DNA from: Hydrogenophaga sp040372165
GTDB lineage: Bacteria > Pseudomonadota > Gammaproteobacteria > Burkholderiales > Burkholderiaceae_C
Direction: 5' to 3'
DNA: 64,000 nt
Assembly (NCBI RefSeq): GCF_040372165.1
Contig: NZ_BAABWG010000001.1
Coordinates: forward strand, 558,001 to 622,000
Shown here: piece by piece, positions 25,154 through 33,872 of the stretch
How the letters are laid out: the number at the start of each line of letters is the position of its first letter
Position numbering within the stretch: the first letter of the stretch is position 1
The notes under the pieces: model-generated
Seen by the model: only the letters and a program-made list of their open reading frames with translations
Databases searched by the model: none
What the model was told of the DNA's origin: nothing
Made by a program: the position numbers and the translations under genes

Positions 25154-26104
25154 TCATCCCTGGTGGTGGTGTGTGAGCAGTGCTTCGCGGGTGGCCGGGC
25201 TGTTCAGATGCTGCAGCCACCACTTCAGCGCACGGCCCATCTCGGATGCGTGCCGTGGCTGGCGCCAGGCGTACGCCGCTTGCAGCAGCAGGGTGGGGCG
25301 GTCCACTTGTTTGATCACAAGTCGGCCGGCGTCAATGTAGGGCTTGGCCAGGGGCAGTGGCAGGAATCCGGCGCCCAGGCCCCGCAACTGGGCTTCCAGC
25401 TTGTGCTGCATGGTCGGCACCGTGAGGACATCCTGGCCCGGCAGAATGTTCAGGGACAGGCCTCCTCCGCGAAGGGTGGTGTCCGAGACGGCCACTACCC
25501 TGTGGTCACGCAAGGTTTCATCACACAGGGCCACTTTGGCTGCAGCCAGGGGGTGATGAGGTGCCACCACAAACACAAACGACATTTCCCCCAGCGGGGC
25601 GATCTGAAGGTCGCCAGGCAATGCCTGGTTCGCAGGTACGCCCAGTGCAAGGTCTGCCACCCCCGCGCGCAACGCCTCTACCGTACCGCTCAGAGTCTCG
25701 GCGCGGAGCCTGACACGGGTGGGTGCGCCTTCTGCATAGAAGGCCTCGCACAGTTCGAACAGCGTCGAGCGCGCGATGATGGCATCAACGGCGATGGTGA
25801 TCTGGGGCTCCCATCCGGTGGCCACACGTTTGACCCGTTCTGCCACGGCGTCCAGCTCATCGAGCAAATACTGGCCAGCGCGCAGCAGCTCTTCTCCAGC
25901 GGGTGTCAGCCTCGCCTTGCGTGCGCTGCGATCGAACAGGAGCACATCGAGTGCATCTTCAATCTGGCGCACACGGTACGTCAGTGCACTCGGCACCATG
26001 CCGAGCTCCCGAGCAGCGGCGGCCATGCTGCCCAAGCGGGAGACCGCTTCGATCAGGCCCAGGTTTTCAGGGGACAGTGCTGCCCGGGAATGGGTATGTG
26101 GCAA
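25154..26104 (-). CDS. LysR-family transcriptional regulator
   Basis: A regulator of about 316 residues with an N-terminal winged HTH (GLIEAVSRLGSMAAAARELGMVP, then ALTYRVRQIEDALDVLLFDRS) and a C-terminal inducer-binding domain. It is divergent from the pirin gene, the usual arrangement for a LysR protein controlling its neighbour. The start is open to question. A TTG at 26104 has a perfect AAGGAG six bases upstream and puts the HTH near residue 12. An ATG at 26146 has no ribosome-binding site and would place a palindrome inside the coding region. The TTG is therefore preferred. Confidence 0.9.
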   Translation of the reverse strand: MPHTHSRAALSPENLGLIEAVSRLGSMAAAARELGMVPSALTYRVRQIEDALDVLLFDRSARKARLTPAGEELLRAGQYLLDELDAVAERVKRVATGWEPQITIAVDAIIARSTLFELCEAFYAEGAPTRVRLRAETLSGTVEALRAGVADLALGVPANQALPGDLQIAPLGEMSFVFVVAPHHPLAAAKVALCDETLRDHRVVAVSDTTLRGGGLSLNILPGQDVLTVPTMQHKLEAQLRGLGAGFLPLPLAKPYIDAGRLVIKQVDRPTLLLQAAYAWRQPRHASEMGRALKWWLQHLNSPATREALLTHHHQG

Positions 26105-26122
26105 GGCCGGCTCCTTTGTCTG

Positions 26123-26169
26123 TTCAATTGAATTGAATGCTGCCATCAAATAGGTTTTAGCTCAATTGA
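26123..26169. promoter_or_regulatory. Two TCAATTGA palindromes between LysR and pirin genes
   Basis: TTCAATTGAA (26123-26132, a perfect 10-bp palindrome) and TCAATTGA (26162-26169) lie 39 bases apart in an AT-rich patch between the divergent genes. Repeated dyads of this kind are typical LysR recruitment and activation sites. The region also reads TTCAATTGAATTGAA, overlapping half-sites. Confidence 0.45.
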
Positions 26170-26279
26170 ACGATGGATGCCCACAATCCATACCAAGCTC
26201 ATTGTTTTGCGGCCAGTAGCGGATGTCTTGAGAGCCCGCCCTGTGTCCGGCCCTTTCATCGTTCGAAAGCCCATTCACC

Positions 26280-26981
26280 ATGTTGCAAGTTCGACCATCC
26301 GAAGCGCGAGGCTATGCCGATCACGGTTGGCTTCGCTCGCACCACTCGTTCTCTTTTGCCGGCTACCACGATCCGCAATGGATGGGCTGGGGGAACCTGC
26401 GCGTCATCAACGAAGACTACATTGCGCCCGGCATGGGGTTTGGCACCCATGGTCATCGCGACATGGAAATCGTCACCTACGTGCTCGAGGGCAACCTGGC
26501 GCACAAGGACAGCATGGGCAACATCGAAGGCATCCCGCCCGGCGACGTTCAACGCATGAGCGCTGGCAAAGGCGTGATGCACAGCGAGTTCAACCATGCG
26601 CCAGATGGAGTCACCCATTTGCTGCAAATCTGGATAGAGCCCAACGTGCAAGGCGTGGAACCCAGCTATGAGCAGAAATCCATCCCGACAGACCAGAAAC
26701 GCGGAAAGCTGCGTCTGGTGGCTTCGCCAGACGGTGCTGAAGACTCGGTGCGCATGCACGCTGACGCACGGCTGTACGCAGGACTGTTTGATGGCACAGA
26801 GTCGGCCCGCATCGAACTGGCAGCAGGTCGCAAGGCGTACGTGCACCTCGTGCGCGGAGAACTGACCGTGAACGGGCAGGCCATTCAAGGCGGCGACGCC
26901 GTCCTGGCAGAAGACGAGTCAAGCATCGAAGTGACGGAAGGCAAAGGCGCCGAAGTCCTGGTGTTTGACCTGTCGGCCTGA
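26280..26981 (+). CDS. Pirin-family bicupin protein
   Basis: A 233-residue double-cupin protein. The N-terminal cupin has the metal ligands of pirins: two His in FGTHGHRDMEIVTY, a third and a Glu in KGVMHSEFNH. The second cupin is degenerate (YVHLVRGELTVNGQ, DAVLAEDESSIEV). Bacterial pirins such as YhhW act as quercetinases or redox-linked factors; the substrate is unknown. It is divergent from a LysR regulator and followed by a flavodoxin-fold quinone reductase-like gene, a pairing that suggests an electrophile or quinone response. Confidence 0.92.
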   Translation: MLQVRPSEARGYADHGWLRSHHSFSFAGYHDPQWMGWGNLRVINEDYIAPGMGFGTHGHRDMEIVTYVLEGNLAHKDSMGNIEGIPPGDVQRMSAGKGVMHSEFNHAPDGVTHLLQIWIEPNVQGVEPSYEQKSIPTDQKRGKLRLVASPDGAEDSVRMHADARLYAGLFDGTESARIELAAGRKAYVHLVRGELTVNGQAIQGGDAVLAEDESSIEVTEGKGAEVLVFDLSA

Positions 26982-27181
26982 GCTTTGCACCTCACGACCT
27001 ACCGACGAACCGCCGTGCAGACTTGTCGGCGTTCTGGTGAACAGGCTTCTTGAGCTCCCCCTCCCCATAGGTGACTCGCTGGCTGCCTTGGGCAGTGGCA
27101 GTGCAGTACCCACTTTTTCTCATCGTTTCTCTAACGGTTTCTTTTTTTGTTTGCCACTTTCACTTCACTAGGAGAATGACC

Positions 27182-27736
27182 ATGGCCAAGACTGTAGTTG
27201 TGTATCACTCGGGTTACGGACACACCCAGCGCATCGCGCAAATCGTGGCAGAAGGCGCAGGTGCTGACCTGCTGGCCATTGATGCGGAAGGCAATCTGCC
27301 TGAAGCCGATTGGGCTGCTCTGGACGCGGCAGACGCCATCATCCTGGGCACCCCCACCTACATGGGCGGCCCGAGCTGGCAGTTCAAGAAATTTGCGGAC
27401 GCTTCGTCCAAGGCCTGGTTCACCCGCGCTTGGCAAGACAAGCTGTTTGCTGGCTTCTCGGTGAGCGCCAGCCTGAACGGTGATAAAGGCATGACCCTGG
27501 CCTACTTGAATACCCTCGCATCCCAGCACGGAGGCCTGTGGGTCAGCCTGGGCCTCGCGCCGGCCAACACGCTCGCTTCGACGCGTGCCGACGTGAACAA
27601 TCTGGGGGGCTCTGTGGGCCTGCTGGTACAGGCACCATCCGACGCCGGGGCCGACAAGATCCCTCAAGGCGATATTGACACCGCCCGCCAGTTTGGCGAG
27701 CGGGTGGCGTCGGTGGCCAAGTCGGCCAAAGGCTGA
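27182..27736 (+). CDS. WrbA/flavodoxin-like NAD(P)H oxidoreductase
   Basis: A 184-residue flavodoxin-fold protein. The FMN phosphate loop is HSGYGHTQRIA, the isoalloxazine contact region is GTPTYMGGPSWQFKKF, and the third loop follows SVSASLNGDKGMTL. WrbA-type proteins reduce quinones by two electrons; this one is shorter in its loop than E. coli WrbA, so a simple flavodoxin-family label is safer. The ATG at 27182 has AGGAG seven bases upstream; another ATG at 27176 is too close to it. It is probably expressed with the upstream pirin gene, although a 200-base gap with a T-rich stretch could hold a separate promoter. Confidence 0.88.
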   Translation: MAKTVVVYHSGYGHTQRIAQIVAEGAGADLLAIDAEGNLPEADWAALDAADAIILGTPTYMGGPSWQFKKFADASSKAWFTRAWQDKLFAGFSVSASLNGDKGMTLAYLNTLASQHGGLWVSLGLAPANTLASTRADVNNLGGSVGLLVQAPSDAGADKIPQGDIDTARQFGERVASVAKSAKG

Positions 27737-27742
27737 TCGCGC

Positions 27743-29362
27743 CTAGCGCGTCAGCGTGGCGTCTTCGGGCCAGCTATAGACATAGCTGGCTTCGAAGCGC
27801 GCTGTCTTGCCAGGTGCCAGCGGGGTTCGCCACTCCACGACGCCTGGCAGGTCCCGCCATTTGCCCGATTGTGGCTCTGGCTGGAATTTGAGCGCGACGT
27901 CCACGTCCTCGTGTCGGCTCGAAGGCGCCGCTTCCAGCACCTGCAAATCGATGGCGTCCTTGTGGCGGTTCTCGATTTCAAACACTCGCTTGATGGATCT
28001 TTCCATGCGTGAGCCAGTCAGGCCACGTGTGCCGTCCTTGACGTCTTCTGGCAGCACCGTGACAGCCACCCGCTCATCCTGACCAAACGGCATTTCCCAC
28101 AGACCTTGCTTGTCGGGATCACCCAGACGGGCAGCGCCCACATAGGCCTGATCGCGGTACAGCTGAAGCTGGCCAGCCGGCCAGATGCCGTCCGGGGCCT
28201 TTGCCTCAGCCATCAGCCATGCGCTCGCGTCGCGAGAAGGCACGGTGCGAATGAACAGCTTGCTCTGCAGCTTTCGGGTTTCCAGGGTAAGTCCGACCCG
28301 TTCCCCGTTGGAAGGTATGTCCAGTCTTTGCGGCGCCACAAACTCCGTGCGGAAGGCCGTATCGATGGCTTCGACGGTGAAATCGCGCTCAAGCTCAGCA
28401 GGCGCCGGGCTGGCTGCAGCCATGGGTTCAGCCAGAGCAGCGTCTGCGGCGGCCAGCCCTCTTTGGCGGCTCATGAAGCCCGCGGCTTCCTGTTTGAGCG
28501 GCACGGCAATGCCAATGGTCCAGGGCGAAGGGTAGGGCGCTGAAGCACCGCGGCGTGGCTGCCCTGTGGACAGTCTCAGGGCGACACCCTTCCAGTCCTC
28601 GCCTGTGGACTGCTGCACCATGGCCTGCCGTTCCAACTGGATGGAAGAAGATGCCGAGTCCAGATACGCTCTGTAGGCTGACTGCCAGGTTGGACCACTG
28701 ACCTGATAGATCAGTGCCAGGTTGGAGGGTTTGCTGGCCACCGTTCGAATGGTCACCCGGCTGATCTGGCGTCGGCTGTTGCCCAGGCGGTCCCGCTCAG
28801 CCGTGAGGGGAAGGAGTCGCTCATTGATGCGCTGCTTCTCGCGTTCAATGCTGTGCATACGTCTGAACGCATTGCCGGCCTCTGCCTTGACCGTGCCCAG
28901 CATGGATGCCAGCGACCCGGATGGCGCCACGGCTTGTTGATCCTTTCCACCGCCAAGCCCACGCAGGTAAGAGACGGAAAGTTCCAGGCCTTGCTTTTCG
29001 GCGTCCAGAACGGCCAGCTCGTCTTCGAGTCGTTCGATGTCCTTGTCGAGAGGCGAGTTCAGGCAATGCCGGGCTTGCTCGCTGTCCAATCGCTCAACGG
29101 AAATCTCGCCGACCTGGACACCGGCTCCAGCTTCGACCGTCAAGGCTTGCTGGTTGATGCCGGCTGGCAGGCAGTCAAACGTCAAAGCCTGCCCACCGGC
29201 TGCCAGCGATGCCTGGCGCGTCACCTGTGCCACGCCGGGAAAGACGGTCACACCGGTGATGACGGAGTCCGTGGCGGCCCAGGCCTGGCTGGCCAGCAGC
29301 GTGCTGGCAGCGGCACCCAGCGCCATGCTGGTAGCGATCTTCCCTTTGCGGGCATCAAACAT
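27743..29362 (-). CDS. MuiA-family (mucoidy inhibitor) exported protein, DUF4140/DUF4139
   Basis: A 539-residue exported protein with a signal peptide ending near SQAWAATD. The N-terminal DUF4140-like part (VITGVTVFPGVAQVTRQA) is followed by a coiled coil (about residues 105-195, rich in Glu, Leu and Arg). The long C-terminal DUF4139 beta domain (LALIYQVSGPTWQSAYRAYL, later WEMPFGQDERVAV and EWRTPLAPGKTARFEASY) completes it. The name comes from an E. coli-type mucoidy phenotype; molecular function is unknown. It stands alone, convergent with the flavodoxin-like gene (6 bases between stops) and divergent from the DUF599 gene. Confidence 0.88.
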   Translation of the reverse strand: MFDARKGKIATSMALGAAASTLLASQAWAATDSVITGVTVFPGVAQVTRQASLAAGGQALTFDCLPAGINQQALTVEAGAGVQVGEISVERLDSEQARHCLNSPLDKDIERLEDELAVLDAEKQGLELSVSYLRGLGGGKDQQAVAPSGSLASMLGTVKAEAGNAFRRMHSIEREKQRINERLLPLTAERDRLGNSRRQISRVTIRTVASKPSNLALIYQVSGPTWQSAYRAYLDSASSSIQLERQAMVQQSTGEDWKGVALRLSTGQPRRGASAPYPSPWTIGIAVPLKQEAAGFMSRQRGLAAADAALAEPMAAASPAPAELERDFTVEAIDTAFRTEFVAPQRLDIPSNGERVGLTLETRKLQSKLFIRTVPSRDASAWLMAEAKAPDGIWPAGQLQLYRDQAYVGAARLGDPDKQGLWEMPFGQDERVAVTVLPEDVKDGTRGLTGSRMERSIKRVFEIENRHKDAIDLQVLEAAPSSRHEDVDVALKFQPEPQSGKWRDLPGVVEWRTPLAPGKTARFEASYVYSWPEDATLTR

Positions 29363-29409
29363 TTGCTATCCCCTGTTCATGAATTCGTTGGCACCACTAT
29401 AGTTCAGCC

Positions 29410-30135
29410 ATGGACGCCAACAGTTCCCCCGATTCGGGCTTTTACCTACTGACCCTGCTGCCGGTGGCTGACTGGCTGGCATTGGGCTTCTTTTTTGCCC
29501 TCTGGCTGGGCTACGCCTGGTTTGCCAAGGCCAAAGGCGGGCAACAGGCCTCTTTGCTGGACGTGACCAACCGCTACAGGCGCTATTGGCTTGAGCAGGC
29601 CAGCGCTCGCGATCCTCGCATGCTGGACGGCATCATCACCCAGAACCTGTCCAATACGCCGGCTTTCTTTTCGTCGACGTCGATTCTGGTCATCGGCGCC
29701 TTGCTGGCCCTGCTCGGCACCATGGACAAGGCCGCAGAGCTGGTCAAGGAGATCCCCTTTGCCCAGGCCACCACAGTGGTTGTTTTCGAGGTCAAGGTGC
29801 TGGCATTGATTTCGGTCTTCGTTTATGCCTTTTTCCGGTTTTCCTGGTGCATGCGCCAATACACCTTTGTCGCTCTCATCATCGGCTCCATGCCGCCACC
29901 GGCAGAGTTCGATTCAGGGCGTTTCGAGCGGGAGAAGTTTGTCAAGCGTGGCGCGACGCTGGTAGGGGCGGCGGCCGAGACATTCAACGACGGTCTGAGG
30001 GCCTACTACTTCTCTTTTGCGCTGCTGTGCTGGTTCATTTCCCCGCTGGCGCTGGCCGTCGGCGCAGCGGGCGTGGTGGCGGTGCTATATCGCCGGGAGT
30101 TCCATTCCGAGGTGCTTCAGGTCCTTCGCGACTGA
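29410..30135 (+). CDS. DUF599 family membrane protein
   Basis: A 241-residue inner-membrane protein with four predicted helices: residues about 16-35, 92-112, 128-150 and 205-228. The DUF599 core is recognisable (NRYRRYWLEQASARDPRMLDG, FFSSTSILVIGALLALLG, FRFSWCMRQY). The cytoplasmic part after FRFSWCMRQY includes AAETFNDGLRAYYFSFALL, a stretch well conserved in the family. Function is unknown. It lies 57 bases upstream of dnaE but shares no evident role. Confidence 0.88.
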   Translation: MDANSSPDSGFYLLTLLPVADWLALGFFFALWLGYAWFAKAKGGQQASLLDVTNRYRRYWLEQASARDPRMLDGIITQNLSNTPAFFSSTSILVIGALLALLGTMDKAAELVKEIPFAQATTVVVFEVKVLALISVFVYAFFRFSWCMRQYTFVALIIGSMPPPAEFDSGRFEREKFVKRGATLVGAAAETFNDGLRAYYFSFALLCWFISPLALAVGAAGVVAVLYRREFHSEVLQVLRD

Positions 30136-30180
30136 CCTGATGATGTCGGCTTTTCGCCATTTGGAAGGGCGCTGATTCCC

Positions 30181-30186
30181 TACAAT
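30181..30186 (+). promoter_or_regulatory. Possible -10 element (TACAAT) placing the start of dnaE mRNA at its ATG
   Basis: TACAAT ends 6 bases before the dnaE ATG, so the expected transcript start falls on the A of the start codon. There is no Shine-Dalgarno sequence and only a poor -35 (CATTTG at 17 bp). If used, the mRNA would be leaderless. Confidence 0.35.
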
Positions 30187-30192
30187 GGTGGC

Positions 30193-33100
30193 ATGTTTGT
30201 CCACCTCCGACTCCACACCGAATTCTCCGTTGTCGACGGCACCGTTCGTATCGGTGACGTAGTGGGCAAAGCCGCCAAGGATGGCCAGCCTGCGCTGGGC
30301 ATCAGCGACCTGAACAACACCTTCGGCGGCGTCAAGTTCTACCGCAAGGTGCGCGGCAAAGGCATGAAGGCCATCATGGGGGCAGAGATCATGCTCGATG
30401 GCCTGGCGGACGATGAAGGCAGTACGCTCGCTTCACCCATGGGGCACAAGCCCCCTCCGGCACCGCGTGTGATTTTGCTGGCCCAGAACAAGCAGGGCTA
30501 CCTCAATCTGTGCGAATTGCTGGCCCGCGCGTGGACCAGCAATGTGGTCCGGGATCAGCCTCTGGTCAAGAAGGCATGGCTGGAGGAGCTCAACAGCGGG
30601 CTGATCATGCTGGCGGGTGCCCATGCAGGCCCGGTGGGGCAGGCGCTGCTGGCAGGTGACGAGCAGAAGGCCACCGACGCCGCACTGGTGCTGGCTGGCA
30701 TCTTTACCCATCGCTTCTACATCGAGGTGCAGCGGGCAAGCCGACCTGACGACGAGCGCCACGTGATGGCGGCTGTGCAACTGGCCGCCCGCCTCAATCT
30801 TCCGGTGGTGGCCACGCACCCGGTGCAGTTTTTACGCCCTGAGGACTACGAAGCGCACGAGGCCCGCGTTTGCATTGCCGAAGGCGAAATCCTTGGCAAC
30901 AGCCGGCGTGTTCGTCGTTTTACCCGTGAGCAGTACTTCAAGTCTGCCGTGGAAATGCGCGAGCTGTTCGCCGACCTGCCGTCAGCGATCGAGAACAGTC
31001 TGGAGATTGCCAAGCGTTGCAACCTCAATCTGGTGCTCGGCAAGCCGCAGCTGCCCAATTTCCCCATTCCGCCGGTCAACGGGCAGGTCATGTCCACGGA
31101 AGAGTATTTCCGCCATGTCTCGTTTGAAGGCCTGGAAGGGCGCCTCCAGCATCTGTTCCCCGATGAGGCCAAGCGGGAAGAGCAACGCCCCCGCTACGTT
31201 GAGCGCCTGGAGTTCGAGCTCAAGACCATTCTCAACATGGGCTTCCCGGGCTACTTCCTCATCGTCTCGGACTTCATCAAGTGGGCCAAGGAAAACGGCT
31301 GCCCGGTGGGCCCGGGCCGAGGCTCCGGTGCCGGTTCGCTGGTGGCCTATGCGCTCCTGATTACCGACCTGGACCCGCTGCAGTACAACCTGCTGTTCGA
31401 GCGATTCCTGAACCCGGAGCGGGTGTCCATGCCCGACTTCGATATCGACTTCTGCCAGTCCAACCGTGATCGTGTCATCGACTACGTGAAAGAGCGCTAT
31501 GGCAAGAACGCGGTGAGCCAGATCGCCACTTTCGGCACCATGGCTGCCCGTGCGGCCATCCGTGACGTCGGCCGCGTACTCGACATGTCCTATGGTTTTT
31601 GCGATGGCATCTCCAAGCTGGTGCCCAACAAGCCCGGCATGTCCGTCACTCTGCAGTATCCGCCTGAGACCAAAAAGGAAGGCGACAAGAACAACTATGC
31701 CATCGAAATGGAGCCGGCACTGGCCGAGCGCATCGAGAAGGAAGAAGACGTCAGGACCCTGATCGAGCTGGCACAAAAGCTCGAAGGCATGACCCGCAAC
31801 ATCGGCATGCACGCCGGTGGTGTGCTCATTGCTCCGGGAAAGCTCACCGATTTCTGCCCGCTCTACATGCAGCCGGGCAGTGAATCAGCCGTGAGCCAGT
31901 ACGACAAGGACGACGTCGAAGCCATTGGTCTGGTGAAGTTCGACTTTCTGGGTCTGGCCACGCTCACCATCCTGGAGATCGCGCGCGAATTCATCATGAA
32001 GCGCCACAAAGGCCAGGAGAACTTCCGCTTTGAAGACATCCCGCTCGACGACAAGGCTGTCTACGCCTTGTTCTCCAGAGGGCAGACAGAGTCCGTTTTC
32101 CAGTTTGAAAGTCGCGGTATGCAGGGCATGCTGCGGGATGCCAAGCCATCACGCCTGGAAGACCTGATCGCGCTGAACGCCCTTTACCGTCCGGGGCCAA
32201 TGGACCTGATCCCCAGCTTCGTGGCGCGAAAGCACGGACGCGAAGAAGTGGAGTACCCGCATCCGCTTGTCGAGCCCGTGCTCTCCGAGACCTACGGCAT
32301 CATGGTCTATCAGGAGCAGGTGATGCAAACAGCCCAGATTCTGGGCGGGTACTCACTGGGCGGTGCCGACATGCTTCGGCGTGCCATGGGCAAGAAAAAG
32401 GTCGAAGAGATGGCGCGGCATCGCCAGATCTTCCGCGAGGGTGCGGCCAAGAACAACATCAGCGAAGAGAAAGCCGACGAGGTTTTTGACCTGATGGAGA
32501 AGTTCGCGGGCTACGGCTTCAACAAGTCGCACGCCGCCGCGTACTCGCTGCTGGCCTATCACACGGCCTGGCTGAAAGTCCACTACACCGCCGAGTTCTT
32601 CTGCGCCAACATGACGGTGGAGATGGACGACACCGACAAGCTCAAGGTGCTGGTGGAAGACGCCCAGAAAATGGGCATCGAATTCGAATCGCCCGATGTC
32701 AACCGTGGCGTGCACCGCTTCGAGCCGGTGACCGACAAGTCCATCCGCTACGGCCTGGGAGCCATCAAGGGCACGGGTCAACAAGCCATTGAAGCCATCG
32801 TCGCCGCGCGCGAAGGCAAGGGCGAAGGCCCCAATGGCGGCGATACCGGCCCGTTCACCAGCCTGTTCAATTTCTGCCTGCGGGTGGACCGCCAACGCAT
32901 GAACAAGCGCACGGTTGAAGCCCTGATCAAGGCCGGCGCTTTCGACAGCATGGACCGCAACCGTGCCTCCTTGCTGGCGTCGGTGGATCTGGCCTTTGAA
33001 TACGCCAGCACCACTCAGGCCAATGCCAATCAGGGCGGCCTGTTCGACATGCTGGCCGACAGTCACGGCTCCAGTACCCAGGAACCCGAGCTGGTGGAAG

Positions 33101-33765
33101 CCACGCCTTGGGGGGTCAAGGAACGTCTGACGCAGGAAAAGACGGCGCTGGGCTTCTACTTCTCCGGGCATCTGTTTGATGAAGTTGAGCGTGAGGTGCG
33201 CCGCTTCGCCCGCACACCGCTGTCTCATGTGAAGGACAGCAAAGATCCGGTGGTACTGGCTGGCATCGTCAGTGACTTGCGTGTCATCAACGGGCAGCGT
33301 GGCCGTGTGTGCCTGTTCCGGCTGGACGACAAGAGCGGCACCATCGATGCATCGGTCGACGAGCAACTGATGGAACAGCATCGCCAGCAGCTCAGGGATG
33401 ACGAGGTCGTCATCATCCAGGGGACGGTCCGTGAAGACCGCTTCTCTGGTGGCCTTCGTTTGCGGATTCAGCAGATCTGGGACATGCCGACCGCCCGATG
33501 CCGTTTTGGCAAGTACTTGCGCGTGGCCGTCAACGGTTCGGCGCCGGACATCGATGACCTGGTCCACTCATTCCCACCCAAGCGCGAGTTGTCGGAGCAG
33601 GGGGAGCTGCTTCGGGGCCTGCCTGTCAGGCTGGCGCTCGAGAGAGCTGGCGCCCAATGCGAATTGCAGCTTGACGACCGGGCGTTGTTTTATCCATCCG
33701 ATGCTGCCCTGGCCAGCTGGATGGCTCAGGCACACCAGCAAAAAGCCGAAGTGGTTTTCGACTGA
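30193..33765 (+). CDS. dnaE: DNA polymerase III subunit alpha
   Basis: A 1190-residue C-family replicative polymerase. The N-terminal PHP domain begins with FVHLRLHTEFSVVDG. The palm has the catalytic aspartates in MPDFDIDF (about residues 413-420) preceded by the GPGRGSGAGSLVAYAL motif. The fingers include NIGMHAGGVLIAPG and the helix-hairpin-helix region FAGYGFNKSHAAAYSLLAYH. The C-terminal OB fold (VVLAGIVSDLRV) and tail complete it. Length is slightly above the 1160 of E. coli. It stands alone with a hairpin just after the stop. Confidence 0.99.
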   Translation: MFVHLRLHTEFSVVDGTVRIGDVVGKAAKDGQPALGISDLNNTFGGVKFYRKVRGKGMKAIMGAEIMLDGLADDEGSTLASPMGHKPPPAPRVILLAQNKQGYLNLCELLARAWTSNVVRDQPLVKKAWLEELNSGLIMLAGAHAGPVGQALLAGDEQKATDAALVLAGIFTHRFYIEVQRASRPDDERHVMAAVQLAARLNLPVVATHPVQFLRPEDYEAHEARVCIAEGEILGNSRRVRRFTREQYFKSAVEMRELFADLPSAIENSLEIAKRCNLNLVLGKPQLPNFPIPPVNGQVMSTEEYFRHVSFEGLEGRLQHLFPDEAKREEQRPRYVERLEFELKTILNMGFPGYFLIVSDFIKWAKENGCPVGPGRGSGAGSLVAYALLITDLDPLQYNLLFERFLNPERVSMPDFDIDFCQSNRDRVIDYVKERYGKNAVSQIATFGTMAARAAIRDVGRVLDMSYGFCDGISKLVPNKPGMSVTLQYPPETKKEGDKNNYAIEMEPALAERIEKEEDVRTLIELAQKLEGMTRNIGMHAGGVLIAPGKLTDFCPLYMQPGSESAVSQYDKDDVEAIGLVKFDFLGLATLTILEIAREFIMKRHKGQENFRFEDIPLDDKAVYALFSRGQTESVFQFESRGMQGMLRDAKPSRLEDLIALNALYRPGPMDLIPSFVARKHGREEVEYPHPLVEPVLSETYGIMVYQEQVMQTAQILGGYSLGGADMLRRAMGKKKVEEMARHRQIFREGAAKNNISEEKADEVFDLMEKFAGYGFNKSHAAAYSLLAYHTAWLKVHYTAEFFCANMTVEMDDTDKLKVLVEDAQKMGIEFESPDVNRGVHRFEPVTDKSIRYGLGAIKGTGQQAIEAIVAAREGKGEGPNGGDTGPFTSLFNFCLRVDRQRMNKRTVEALIKAGAFDSMDRNRASLLASVDLAFEYASTTQANANQGGLFDMLADSHGSSTQEPELVEATPWGVKERLTQEKTALGFYFSGHLFDEVEREVRRFARTPLSHVKDSKDPVVLAGIVSDLRVINGQRGRVCLFRLDDKSGTIDASVDEQLMEQHRQQLRDDEVVIIQGTVREDRFSGGLRLRIQQIWDMPTARCRFGKYLRVAVNGSAPDIDDLVHSFPPKRELSEQGELLRGLPVRLALERAGAQCELQLDDRALFYPSDAALASWMAQAHQQKAEVVFD

Positions 33766-33775
33766 CCTTCCCCCG

Positions 33776-33801
33776 GCGCTGCCCAGCGCGCCGGGCAGCG
33801 C
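33776..33801 (+). terminator. GC-rich hairpin after dnaE
   Basis: Perfect 9-bp arms (GCGCTGCCC and GGGCAGCGC) with an 8-base loop begin 10 bases past the dnaE stop. No T-run follows, so termination, if any, would be weak or Rho-assisted; it may stabilise the 3' end. Confidence 0.5.
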
Positions 33802-33872
33802 GTCCTTCAGGCCGGAGTGGACCCGCTGGACGGTGCTCAAGCGCATGGCTTGCTGGTCGATATTGAAGTGTC

